Shown here in pieces: positions 8,364 through 16,647 of a stretch of DNA of 33,640 nt. Source of the DNA: Sphaerisporangium melleum (GTDB lineage Bacteria > Actinomycetota > Actinomycetes > Streptosporangiales > Streptosporangiaceae); contig NZ_BMNT01000004.1 in the NCBI RefSeq assembly GCF_014646695.1, forward strand, positions 64,563 to 98,202, in the 5' to 3' direction. Each line of letters begins with the position of its first letter. Position 1 is the first letter of the stretch. The notes beneath the pieces were generated by a model. It saw only the letters and a program-made list of their open reading frames with translations. It ran no database searches and had not been told where the DNA came from. A program made the translations under genes and the position numbers.

Positions 8364-10843
8364 GACCGCACCTCCTGCGCAGCTCCCGGCCTGCTCACTC
8401 CCCTGCGAGGATCATGCAGGTCCTCGCCGGGTTTGTCGTGGGTCGGATTGGTGTCCAGCCAACGCAGCAGGTCATCGGAGATGAGGTCCACCCCGATTCG
8501 GCCCGCGCGGCCGTCCAGATCGCGGAAGATGCATTCGCCGTTGCCCAGCGCCCGCAGCGCTGCCTTGTGCTCCTCGGACGGCTCGACGCCCAGCAGCGCC
8601 ATCACGTGGTCCACCTCGACGCGCTCTGTCGAGCGGTAGGCGAACACCGAGGACAGGCAGTTGGTGACCTGCTCGTTCAGCAGGTCACCGGCGTTCTGCG
8701 AGACCAGCACCAGCGCGGTGTTCCTGGACCGGCCCATGCGCGAGACCTCGGGCACGAGCTTGGCGCCCTCGGGCGTCGAGGTGATCGCCCACGCCTCGTC
8801 CAGGAAGATGGCCTTGGGCGCGCGGCGGTCGAGGCCGTTCATCAGCCGCCGGGCGAACTGCGACACCAGGTAGAGCAGGGCCACCGACAGGCGCTGCTCG
8901 TAGGAGTAGTCGTCCCGCGCGGTGGTGACATCCGGCAGGGTCAGCCCGCCGAGGGTGAACACCGTGGTCCACCCCTCGGTGTCGATCTGCTCGCCGCCGG
9001 AGGGGTCGAAGCACAGGCGGGCCAGGTGCATCTCGGCCATCGAGCGCAGCACCGCGCCGAGGTTGCGGGAGGCGGGGTCCTCGGCCTGCTCCAAGTGGTC
9101 GACGACCTTGCCCAGGGACGGGTCGGGCCCGTTGGACACGTTCGACACCGCCTGGATCATCGCCGACTCGCGCTCCTCCGACATGCGCGGGAGCAGCAGC
9201 CGCAGCGTCTCGGTGGCCATGGTCTTCTTCGTCGCGATGTCGTCGCCGAAGGAGAACGGGTCGAGCAGGCCGGGAGCCGCCGAGCCCAGAGGGATGATGC
9301 GCGCCTTGCGCCCGCGCCGCTGCAGCAGTTGCACCAGCGACTCGGCGTCGCCCTTGGGGTCGATCACCGCGACGGTGACCCCGCGCAGCGCCATCTGGTA
9401 GATCAGCAGCAGCGCCAGGGTGGTCTTGCCGCCGCCCGGCTCGCCGGTGATCGCGATGGCCGTCGGCCGGTTGCGGGCCGCGGCCACCAGGGGGTCGAAG
9501 TGCACGATCGACCGCGCACGGCCGAGCGTCTCGCCGATGTACGGCCCGGCCCACCCGGCGCCGGACTCGTCGATGCGGTCGCCGAGGTCGACCGTGGCCG
9601 TCGCCATGCCGCCCGCGATCGTGCGCAGCGGCTGCCGCTGGGCGTAGGCGTTGACCCGCACCCGCTCGCCGGGCAGCGCCTCGCAGAACAGCGAGAACTG
9701 GTCGCCCGTCGAGTTCACGATGTCGATGCCCATGTCGCGGTAGTGCTCGACGACCGCCTCGACCCGCTGCAGGCAGATCTCCTGCGTGGGCGCGGCCACG
9801 ATCAGGCGGTGCCAGCCGTACACGAACGGCAGGCGCTCCTTGGTGATGCCGTGCTCCAGCATGCGGGCCGCGTCGATCTGCTCGGCCAGCGCGATCGGCG
9901 CCTCCGCTCCCGCCTCACGGATGTGGATGTCCATGTCGCGGGCATGCGCCAGCTTGCGGGCGACATCCTTGCTCGCCTTGGTCGGCGGGATGAGGCGCAT
10001 CCGCGAGCTGACCTCGACCGGAAACGGTAACTGGTCGGTGAAGTGCAGCCACGGCTCGCCGTCGGGGAACGGCATCAGGTCGGGGAACCGGGCGAACGAC
10101 AGGTGGGCGACGTAGGAGTCGCCCTCGGGCTGCTCGACGCGCAGGAACGACCGCCCGTTGTGGATCTGCCCCTCGACCAGCGACTCGATCTCGCCCTTCC
10201 CCCACCTGCGGGACGGGGTGGCCGACGACGGCGGATCGCCGAGCGAGCCACTGGCCGCGTGCCGGAACAGCCAGGCCACCTCACCGGACGTCGCGTGCCG
10301 CGCGTACAGGGCGCTGGTGCCGAGGGCGCGGCCGAGGCGCTCGGCCTGGACGGTCCACTTGCCGATCTCGGCGTCCGTGACGTGGTCGTCCTCCAGGCCC
10401 AGGGTCTTCTCGCTGCGCTGGTAGAACCCGAAGAGCTGGGCGAGCACACCGGTGCCGAGCTGCCCGCCCCGCGGGCCGAGCCGCACGCCGAGGTAGACCT
10501 CCTTGGTCCAGAAGTCCTTCGCCCAGACGTGGCGGTACATCTCCTCCAGATAGTCGCGCCAGCCCTCCCCCTCGTCGGAGGTCGCGTTCAGCGCCATCGC
10601 CCACTCGGCCGCCGGGTAGGCGCGGTGCGCCACCCGCAGGTGCACCTCGGCGTCCGGCATGCGGATCGCGGCCAGAGCGATGGTGATGTTGGTGGCGAGC
10701 GCCTCGCGCTCCTCGGCGGTCACGAACTCGTAGCTCACCGTCGGGAGCCGGAAGTACGCCCATGCGGAGGTGTCGGTGAGGAGGATCCGATCGTCGAAAT
10801 AGCGGACGGCCAGCCTGCTCCTCGACCGCGACGATCTTGCCAT
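8360..10843 (-). CDS. VirB4/TcpF-like secretion ATPase
   Basis: An 827-aa ATPase of the VirB4/TraC/TcpF family, the motor of type IV secretion and conjugation systems. The N-terminal ~430 residues are the VirB4-specific domain that contacts the membrane complex. Walker A is GEPGGGKTT with Lys473, and Walker B is AIFLDEAWA with Asp682/Glu683. The following segment (LVSQNAGDLL, then SSVFAYRSTERVEVDHVMALLG) is typical of VirB4-like RecA motors. No transmembrane helix is present, so it probably sits on the cytoplasmic face. The ATG at 10843 is preferred to an upstream in-frame GTG at 10864 because a GGGGAG site precedes it. It lies 46 bases after the TcpE-ParA gene and overlaps the channel gene by 4 bases. 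Length is normal for the family. Confidence 0.9.
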   Translation of the reverse strand: MARSSRSRSRLAVRYFDDRILLTDTSAWAYFRLPTVSYEFVTAEEREALATNITIALAAIRMPDAEVHLRVAHRAYPAAEWAMALNATSDEGEGWRDYLEEMYRHVWAKDFWTKEVYLGVRLGPRGGQLGTGVLAQLFGFYQRSEKTLGLEDDHVTDAEIGKWTVQAERLGRALGTSALYARHATSGEVAWLFRHAASGSLGDPPSSATPSRRWGKGEIESLVEGQIHNGRSFLRVEQPEGDSYVAHLSFARFPDLMPFPDGEPWLHFTDQLPFPVEVSSRMRLIPPTKASKDVARKLAHARDMDIHIREAGAEAPIALAEQIDAARMLEHGITKERLPFVYGWHRLIVAAPTQEICLQRVEAVVEHYRDMGIDIVNSTGDQFSLFCEALPGERVRVNAYAQRQPLRTIAGGMATATVDLGDRIDESGAGWAGPYIGETLGRARSIVHFDPLVAAARNRPTAIAITGEPGGGKTTLALLLIYQMALRGVTVAVIDPKGDAESLVQLLQRRGRKARIIPLGSAAPGLLDPFSFGDDIATKKTMATETLRLLLPRMSEERESAMIQAVSNVSNGPDPSLGKVVDHLEQAEDPASRNLGAVLRSMAEMHLARLCFDPSGGEQIDTEGWTTVFTLGGLTLPDVTTARDDYSYEQRLSVALLYLVSQFARRLMNGLDRRAPKAIFLDEAWAITSTPEGAKLVPEVSRMGRSRNTALVLVSQNAGDLLNEQVTNCLSSVFAYRSTERVEVDHVMALLGVEPSEEHKAALRALGNGECIFRDLDGRAGRIGVDLISDDLLRWLDTNPTHDKPGEDLHDPRRGVSRPGAAQEVRS

Positions 10844-10889
10844 CAGGCGAACCGCTCCCCGCACCGGGCCGCCGGCTTGCTGGTCACCG

Positions 10890-13800
10890 TCACTGCGCCA
10901 CTTCCTCCTCGCTCGGGCGGCTCGCCACCGCCAGGCCGCTCACCACAACTCCCGCGAGGGCGACGTACGCCCTGCGCCCTCCGGCCCGCAGGTGGGCGAG
11001 CTGGACGGCACCGGCATGGCCGGGGGCCAGCTCGTCCTCCCACGGGATGCGGACGATGGCGCGGCAGCGACCGCTGGCCACCGCCTCCGCCTGCTCCACG
11101 CCGGCCATGCTGCGCCGGCTCACGCCGTTGACCACCAGCACCGCGCGCCGCCGCAGCTCGGTCGAACCGTGCCCGTCCAGCCAGTCGAGGGTCATCGCCA
11201 CGGCGTCCGGGGCGTCCTCGCTGGCGGGGGCGACCAGGACGAGCTGGTCGGCGTGCGAGAGCATGCGCGCCGCCATCGAGGCCGCCGGGTCCACCAGGAT
11301 CAGCCGGTAGTGCCGGTCGAGCACCCGCATCGCCTGGGCGAGGCGCGCGTCCGAGAACAGCCCGCGGTCGGTCAGCCGCGGCGCCGCCGCCGGGTCGGCG
11401 TCCGAACCCACGACCTCCAGGCCCGACTCGCAGCGCGTGGTGTACGCCCGCATGCTCAGGTAGCCGCTCACGCCGTCGAGGCCGGCGAGCAGCGAGGTCA
11501 GCGTCTCGGGCGAGTCGGCGGCGATGCGGCCGGTCAGCGTGTGGTCGCCGATGTTGGCGTCCACCGCCAGCACGCGGTCTTCGCGGTAGCGGGCCAGGGT
11601 GTGGCCGAGCATCAGCGTGGTCGTGGTCTGGCCGGCGCCGCCGGTGCAGCCGAGCACGACGATGCGGCGGCTGCCGGCCAGGACGGTGCGCGCCCTGGCC
11701 TCGTCCATCTCGACGGCGTCGCCGCGGTTCGGGCCGCCGCCGCCGACCACCACCTGCGCGAGCCGCCGCCAGCCGCCGGACTGGTCGCGGCCGACCACCG
11801 ACTCGACACGGCGCACACGCGGCTCGTCCCCGGGACGGGGCACCGGCACGGCCACCGACGGGGCGGCCGGGTCGGCCGTCGCACCCGGCCCGGCCGGGAC
11901 GGCCCTGATGGACAACGGCGGCGCCTGCTCGCGGGCCGCCGGCCGCGCCGGCACCCGCCCCGCCCCGCCGGACCGCGTAGCGCCCGGCCCGCCGCCGGTG
12001 CCCGCATCCGTACCGGAACCGGTGCCGGCGCGTGTGCCCGCGCCGCTTCCGGCACCCGTTACGGCGTCATCGCCTGTGCGGGGGCCACGGCCGATGTCGC
12101 CGCCACCCTCCGGACCGCCGACCGGCGTCGCGCCTTCGCGGCGGCTCAGGCCGGCAACCTCCGGCGCGCCATGAGCGGCCGGCGCCTCGGGCACGCTCTG
12201 AGCGGCCGGCGCCTCCACCGGGCCAGGGCGCGAGACGGGCCAGGCCGTACGAGGCTCGGGCGGCCGGCTCGTCAGGCCACCGGCCCGCGGCGGCTGCCCC
12301 TTGCGGTGCTGCTCCCGGACGTTCCCCTCGGCCTGCGCCGCTGGAACGCCCGCACCCGCCCGCTCGGCCTGCGGCCCTGGCACGCGCTCGGCGACCGGTC
12401 CGGCCTGCGGCCCGGCAACGCCTTGCGCCACAGGTTCGGCCTGTGGTCCAAGCACTCCATGCGCCGGCGGTTCCGGCTGTGGTCCAGGCACCTCCTGCAC
12501 CGGCGGTTCGGCCTGTGGCACCTGTGCGGCCTGCGGTCCGGGCACGCCCTCCGGGGCACGCTCGGACCGGTGCCCGCGGGCGCTCTCCGGCGTAGGCAGA
12601 CCCTCGGCCGCGCGCAGGACCTCCGGCACGCGCTCGGCCTCGGGAACACGATCTTCCCCGGCCACCGGCCCGGCCTCGGCCTGCGGCTCGCTCGTGCGCC
12701 TTGCCTCACCCTGAAGCCGGGCCTCGGGAGCCGCCGTACCGGGAGTCGCCTGAGAAACCGCGGGCTGCTGCGGAGCGGACCGTTCGAGGGCCTGGCGGGC
12801 GCCGGGCAGGCTGATGCGCTCCGGCGGCCTGCCGGGCAGAGCGCTCGCGGCCGGGTCACTCGCTCCCGGCGCTGACGCGGCCTCCTGCGCACCGGCCGGA
12901 AACGCGGACTCCGGGGCACGCGCAGGGGACGAGGACTCCGGTGCACGCGTCGGGGAGGCAGGCCCGGCGGTGGCCGACGCGCCGCGCCCTTCGGCTGAGG
13001 CGGCGAGTCTGCGCAGGCGGCGCAGCGCCTCGGTGCCGATCGGCGGCGGCCCGGCCTGGGCCTCCCGGCCCGCCGCGGGGTGCGCCGCCTCGGCACCGGT
13101 GTCCGGACCGACCGGCGGGTACGCGGACACCCCACCGGTCACGCCGCCCGTCGCATCGCCGGACGCGCCGGCCGGGACGCCGCTCTGGGCGGCACCTGAC
13201 GGCCCGGCGGCGGTGCCCGGCAGTCCGGTGGACGCGGTGCGCGCCGGGCCGCCGGGCGAGCCGGACGGCGCATCGGCGGACGGAGTACGCGACAGCCCGC
13301 CGGAGGAGGCCGGGACGCCGGTGGACGGAGCGCGTGGCGAACCGATGGACGGGCCGGGCGCGTCGGTGGATCCGGTGCGCGACAGGCCGGTGGCCGGGCG
13401 GGGCGGTGTGGCGGCGGACGGAGTGCGCGACAGCCCTCTGGACGGTGCGGCCGGGACGCCGGACGGGCTGTTGGTCAGACCGGTGGCCGGGGCGTCGGCG
13501 GACGGGGCGCGCGACAGGCCGGTGGCCGGGGCGGGCCGTTCGAGCAGCCGGTCGTGGGAGGGGTCGCGCGGGCCGACGAGCCGGTCGGCGGAGGGATCGA
13601 GCCGCAGGATGACGCGGTCGGGCGTCGAGACGCGCTGCCCGGCGGCACCGCTCGCGGCGGGCGTCTCGCCGCCCGCGGGCGGCGGCGCGATGGCAGGGGC
13701 ACTGGACGCCGGCCTGGCGGCCGCGCTCCCCCAGGTGACCCGCGACCGCCGGGAAGGCGGGGCCGGGGGTTCGGCGGTGGGCAGGGTGGTCACCGCCGCC

Positions 13801-14390
13801 GCGGCGGCGGCCACGGCGGGACGCACCTCGCCGGGGACGGCCGCGCCCGGCCGGGAGGGCGCCTGCTTGACGGAGGGCAACTGCCGCGCGGGGCTCCACC
13901 CCGGCAGGGCGCGCTTACGCGGAGCGGTGTGCCGGGGCTTGGCCCGCGTGCCGCGCCTCGACCTGGACGTGGCCTTGGCGCTCTCGGCGGCGGCCGAGGC
14001 AGCCGTCTCGGGTGCGACCTGGGCCGGCGACCGCCAGACCCGCGCGGTGAAGGTGATCTCGTCCGGCTCCTCGGCCGGGGCCAGGCGGCACCAGGTCCTG
14101 GGCTCGCCCAGGTAGCGGAGCTGGGACTGCAGCAGCTCGTTGAGCCGCTTGCTCTCGATGACCGGCCGGGTGGACAGCCAGGTGACCAGACCCGGCGGGA
14201 CCAGGTAGAGCACGTGCCAGGGGGTCTCCAGAGGGACGCCGAGGAGGCTCAGCAGCACCGACCAGGGGACCAGAACGCCTAGGAAAACACCGATCCAGAC
14301 GATCGGAAGCGGCATCGGCAGCCGGAGGTCGTACAGCTTGTAGAGCCGCTTCTCAATGCGCCAGATATTGGTATAGGTAGGCAGGTCCAC
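10890..14390 (-). CDS. TcpE-like membrane domain fused to a ParA/MinD-type P-loop domain through a long repeat linker
   Basis: A 1166-aa protein, GTG start with AGGAGG 5 bases upstream. Residues ~1-115 match TcpE in style: IEKRLYKLYDLRLPMPL, two adjacent helices (IVWIGVFLGVLVPWSVLLSLLG; HVLYLVPPGLVTWLS), then PVIESKRLNELLQSQLRYL. Residues ~120-890 are a Pro/Ala/Gly-rich linker with two repeat families. Residues ~900-1150 are a MinD/ParA/FlhG-like fold: P-loop GCTGGAGQTTTT, VLAVDANIGDHTL (deviant A' region), and LILVDPAAS (Walker B region). The P-loop lysine expected before Thr-Thr is Gln921, so ATP hydrolysis may be lost or altered. TcpE is normally a small protein of ~110-130 aa, so this fusion is exceptional in size. 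It may position or switch the secretion complex from the cytoplasmic side (inference). It lies 63 bases after the TcpD-like gene. Confidence 0.8.
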   Translation of the reverse strand: MDLPTYTNIWRIEKRLYKLYDLRLPMPLPIVWIGVFLGVLVPWSVLLSLLGVPLETPWHVLYLVPPGLVTWLSTRPVIESKRLNELLQSQLRYLGEPRTWCRLAPAEEPDEITFTARVWRSPAQVAPETAASAAAESAKATSRSRRGTRAKPRHTAPRKRALPGWSPARQLPSVKQAPSRPGAAVPGEVRPAVAAAAAAVTTLPTAEPPAPPSRRSRVTWGSAAARPASSAPAIAPPPAGGETPAASGAAGQRVSTPDRVILRLDPSADRLVGPRDPSHDRLLERPAPATGLSRAPSADAPATGLTNSPSGVPAAPSRGLSRTPSAATPPRPATGLSRTGSTDAPGPSIGSPRAPSTGVPASSGGLSRTPSADAPSGSPGGPARTASTGLPGTAAGPSGAAQSGVPAGASGDATGGVTGGVSAYPPVGPDTGAEAAHPAAGREAQAGPPPIGTEALRRLRRLAASAEGRGASATAGPASPTRAPESSSPARAPESAFPAGAQEAASAPGASDPAASALPGRPPERISLPGARQALERSAPQQPAVSQATPGTAAPEARLQGEARRTSEPQAEAGPVAGEDRVPEAERVPEVLRAAEGLPTPESARGHRSERAPEGVPGPQAAQVPQAEPPVQEVPGPQPEPPAHGVLGPQAEPVAQGVAGPQAGPVAERVPGPQAERAGAGVPAAQAEGNVREQHRKGQPPRAGGLTSRPPEPRTAWPVSRPGPVEAPAAQSVPEAPAAHGAPEVAGLSRREGATPVGGPEGGGDIGRGPRTGDDAVTGAGSGAGTRAGTGSGTDAGTGGGPGATRSGGAGRVPARPAAREQAPPLSIRAVPAGPGATADPAAPSVAVPVPRPGDEPRVRRVESVVGRDQSGGWRRLAQVVVGGGGPNRGDAVEMDEARARTVLAGSRRIVVLGCTGGAGQTTTTLMLGHTLARYREDRVLAVDANIGDHTLTGRIAADSPETLTSLLAGLDGVSGYLSMRAYTTRCESGLEVVGSDADPAAAPRLTDRGLFSDARLAQAMRVLDRHYRLILVDPAASMAARMLSHADQLVLVAPASEDAPDAVAMTLDWLDGHGSTELRRRAVLVVNGVSRRSMAGVEQAEAVASGRCRAIVRIPWEDELAPGHAGAVQLAHLRAGGRRAYVALAGVVVSGLAVASRPSEEEVAQ
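12361..12550 (-). repeat. 36-bp tandem repeats coding 12-residue GPQAEP units
   Basis: Inside the linker of the TcpE-ParA fusion. Neighbouring units share the pattern VxGPQxEPxxxG with 36-base periodicity. At least five recognisable units are present, the central ones most alike. Confidence 0.75.
13230..13540 (-). repeat. Degenerate ~15-16-residue GLSRTPSADAP repeats
   Basis: A second repeat family in the same linker, nearer the membrane domain. Six or more units of the form GLSR-PS-DAP are visible; Ser/Thr next to Arg and Pro could be phosphorylation sites. Confidence 0.7.
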
Positions 14391-14453
14391 CCGATCCTCC
14401 TCTCCTCCCTGTCACGGCGACCCGGTCGCGCTCATCTGGTGCTCATCCGATCA

Positions 14454-14741
14454 TCATCTGATGCCCAGCGCTCCCGCGATCGCCCTCGCCGTCACCTCGA
14501 TGACATTGGGCACGTAGAAGATCACACCGATCGCCACGGCCAGAATGATGAACTGGACGAATCTGGTGATCTCTCGGGTGAAGAGGAAGAAAATGGCCAC
14601 CACGGAGACCACGACGAGGAACAGTGGGGCGAAGAATCTCCGGAGAAATTCCGCCAGACCCGCGGTGTTCACTCCGCCGGTCGGGGGCGCCGTCGGAGTC
14701 AGCGCCTCCAGCGCGCTCTCCACGATCATTTTCGCAATCAA
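14454..14741 (-). CDS. Small two-helix membrane protein, TcpD-like
   Basis: A 95-aa protein with a TTG start at 14741, chosen because AGGAGG lies 7 bases upstream. After ~28 residues it has two transmembrane segments (FAPLFLVVVSVVAIFFLF and FVQFIILAVAIGVIFYV) separated by a short Arg/Glu loop, and a short C-terminus. Size, topology and place between the TcpC-like and TcpE-like genes match TcpD of the pCW3 tcp locus and the small membrane proteins of Tn916-type operons. A VirB2/VirB3-like role is also possible. TcpD-type proteins have no conserved catalytic motif, so the call rests on context. Confidence 0.7.
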   Translation of the reverse strand: MIAKMIVESALEALTPTAPPTGGVNTAGLAEFLRRFFAPLFLVVVSVVAIFFLFTREITRFVQFIILAVAIGVIFYVPNVIEVTARAIAGALGIR

Positions 14742-14840
14742 CTCTCGTCCTCCTGCTCATGGTCACGCTCGGCGGGCCGTCGAACGGCGCGGGCCGGGCG
14801 CGCTCTCTTCGCCGCTCCCTCGCTCCTCATGGCCGCGGGC

Positions 14841-15863
14841 TCATTCGACCGTCCGAGTCCCGCCGCGGATGTCCTTGACGTACCAGTTGCCACCCTGCTT
14901 CTCCACCGTGAGGCGGTAGGCCTGCTCCAGGCCGCCCGTGTCCGCGCTCTGGTCGTCGGAGGCGGCCGGGGAGGGCGCGGGGTTCACGGGGAAGGTCCAC
15001 TTGACCACCGCGCTGATGTCGCGGGTGGCGCCGCCGGGCGGAGCGGTGACGCTCTTCAACTCGACGAGCGTCACCTTCCCATCGAAACCGTCGAGCGTCA
15101 CACCTTGGATGACATAACGCTGCAACTGGGTGGGGTCGCCTGCGGCGTACGCCTTGAAGAAGTTCTCCAGTTGCGGCCTGAGCTCGTTCTCCGCGGTGAT
15201 GTCGTGATCGGTGGTGGGAAGCTGCGGGAGGTTCGCGGGCCCGCCCGCGGGCATGAGCCCCGGCTGTCCGGAGACGACGAATCTGCCGTCGGAGTAGTAG
15301 ACCGGAACCGACAGCCGCCAGCGCTGGGCGCCCGACTGGGCGAAAACCGTCACAACCGCGTTCTGCCGGTCAACTACCTCGATTCCGGAAAGCTGGAAAT
15401 TTCCGGCGGCCATTTTCCCAGCACCGTCCCAGCCGAACTGACTTTCCGCACCTACCGGAAGAAACGGCTTCAACCGCTCGGCCCGGTCATCGGGCTTGGT
15501 CGCGTCGTAATTCAGATACGCCAGAGCGAACTGACTGGCGAACGCCGCGGCGTCGGCCTCCGGGAAGCCGGAACCGGTCGGCACCGGCGGCGCCCCGGTC
15601 GGCTGGTCGCCCTGACTCAGCCGCTCGATGGGCGCGCGGACACCGTTGACGACGATCACTACGATGAGCGCCCACAGCACCACTCTGCCCGTCCACACGA
15701 GCCATCGCCCGCCTCCGCCGGACCACCCGCCGCGGCGTGGCGCGCCGCGTCCCCGACCCCGCACGGGGTCAAGGTCCGGGTCGTACGGCGAGGGAGGGTA
15801 CGTCGAATGCTCGGGTTCGCCAGCGGTCCGCGGACCGTTCTGGACGTTTGACCTGCGAGCCAT
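14841..15863 (-). CDS. TcpC-like conjugation-type scaffold protein
   Basis: A 340-aa bitopic protein of the TcpC/Tn916 Orf13 type. A charged, Pro/Gly/Arg-rich cytoplasmic N-terminus (~50 residues) is followed by one helix (VVLWALIVVIVVNGV, ~residues 60-76). Two exported NTF2-like domains follow, as in TcpC: one at ~105-205 (AAAFASQFALAYLNYD to YYSDGRFVVSGQPG) and one at ~225-340 (ELRPQLENFFKAYAAGDPTQLQRYV to GGNWYVKDI). TcpC proteins recruit the other components to the membrane and are essential in pCW3. The ATG at 15863 has GGAGG 4 bases upstream; a GTG one codon earlier is possible. This is the first large gene of the operon and is preceded by a tiny overlapping reading frame. Confidence 0.9.
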   Translation of the reverse strand: MARRSNVQNGPRTAGEPEHSTYPPSPYDPDLDPVRGRGRGAPRRGGWSGGGGRWLVWTGRVVLWALIVVIVVNGVRAPIERLSQGDQPTGAPPVPTGSGFPEADAAAFASQFALAYLNYDATKPDDRAERLKPFLPVGAESQFGWDGAGKMAAGNFQLSGIEVVDRQNAVVTVFAQSGAQRWRLSVPVYYSDGRFVVSGQPGLMPAGGPANLPQLPTTDHDITAENELRPQLENFFKAYAAGDPTQLQRYVIQGVTLDGFDGKVTLVELKSVTAPPGGATRDISAVVKWTFPVNPAPSPAASDDQSADTGGLEQAYRLTVEKQGGNWYVKDIRGGTRTVE

Positions 15864-15931
15864 CACGCCTCCGCTCGCGCCGATCCCCCCGGCTGGCGCG
15901 GTGTCGTCTTACTATCGATCCTGTTATCCAT
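15863..15931 (-). CDS. Possible 22-aa leader peptide coupled to the TcpC-like gene
   Basis: An ATG at 15931 opens a 22-codon frame, starting MDNRIDSK, that ends in TGATG, sharing one base with the ATG of the TcpC-like gene. This arrangement is typical of translational coupling, and the frame also contains the ribosome site of the downstream gene. It has no clear ribosome site of its own, so it may be chance. Confidence 0.25.
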   Translation of the reverse strand: MDNRIDSKTTPRQPGGSARAEA

Positions 15932-16647
15932 GGTGAAGTATTCACTTTAGCGGCCGCACCAATTGTTCCAGGAAAGCCACGCCCATGGTGCAGGCATCGC
16001 GGTAGCAGACCAAGTCGGTCTTCCTCCGGTTCCACAACGTCACGTGCCGAGTTCACGCAGGACAGAGTGCCCTTGTTCGTCCGCGAGCCTGGACTCACCC
16101 CCTCGGCCGGTTTCGCATCAACGACAAAGCTCGCACCAGACGTGAAACCACCGTGAATCCGGCATGCCGCGGAGGCATAACCACTGCTCAGGCAGATGAT
16201 GGGATCGAATTAAGCGATCCACCGGGAGGTCGCCGAGTGCCCGCACGCACTGCCTCCCTTCCGCCGGCACCGCCCCCGCGCCGAGCGCGCGACGATGCCC
16301 ACCGGGCCGGCGGCCCCGGCGGAGCGCATGACCGACCCAAACACTGGAGAGTACGCGGGGCAGGCGGCCCGGTCCGGTTACCTGACGGCCACCCCTTACT
16401 ATCCGCAGGTCACAGCGGTCCACCCGCCCGGCGCGTTCGAGATCCACACCCCCGCCCCCGCCGAACCTCCCGCCCCCGACCCCCACCCCCACCCCCGCCC
16501 AACCCCAGGTAAAAGATCGGCACCGAACCCCTCCGGACGACCCGCACGGCAGATGCCGACACGGCACCGGCCACCCCGGCTCCAGCGATCAGCGCCCTCC
16601 CGAAAGATCGCCACCCGGCGATCTCGCAGAGCTGACCTGATCGGCTC
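15932..16647. other. Gap upstream of the secretion operon, partly AT-richer, little coding signal
   Basis: Roughly 15905-16225 is visibly less GC-rich than its surroundings and has no frame with actinobacterial codon use. It probably holds the operon's promoter, and TAAAGT on the minus strand near 15944-15949 is a weak -10 candidate. A minus-strand frame at 15942-16043 (33 codons, Cys-containing) and several longer frames look accidental. From ~16250 the sequence is GC-rich again and contains one doubtful plus-strand frame, listed separately. Confidence 0.4.
16202..16220. repeat. Short inverted repeat GGATCG-7-CGATCC
   Basis: A 6-bp perfect inverted repeat around an AT-rich 7-base loop (AATTAAG), upstream of the secretion operon. 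It could be an operator half-site pair or chance. Confidence 0.25.

Noticed and set aside
12361-12550. Possible CRISPR array because of the 36-bp repeats
   Set aside because: Units are contiguous, in frame and code for 12-residue protein repeats; there are no spacers and no cas genes.
15942-16043. 33-codon minus-strand frame with Cys residues upstream of the TcpC-like gene
   Set aside because: AT-rich third positions unlike neighbouring genes, no ribosome site and no recognisable family; probably chance.
16118-16567. Minus-strand 149-codon Gly/Arg-rich frame
   Set aside because: Composition reflects CCCAC-type simple sequence on the other strand; no start signal or domain.
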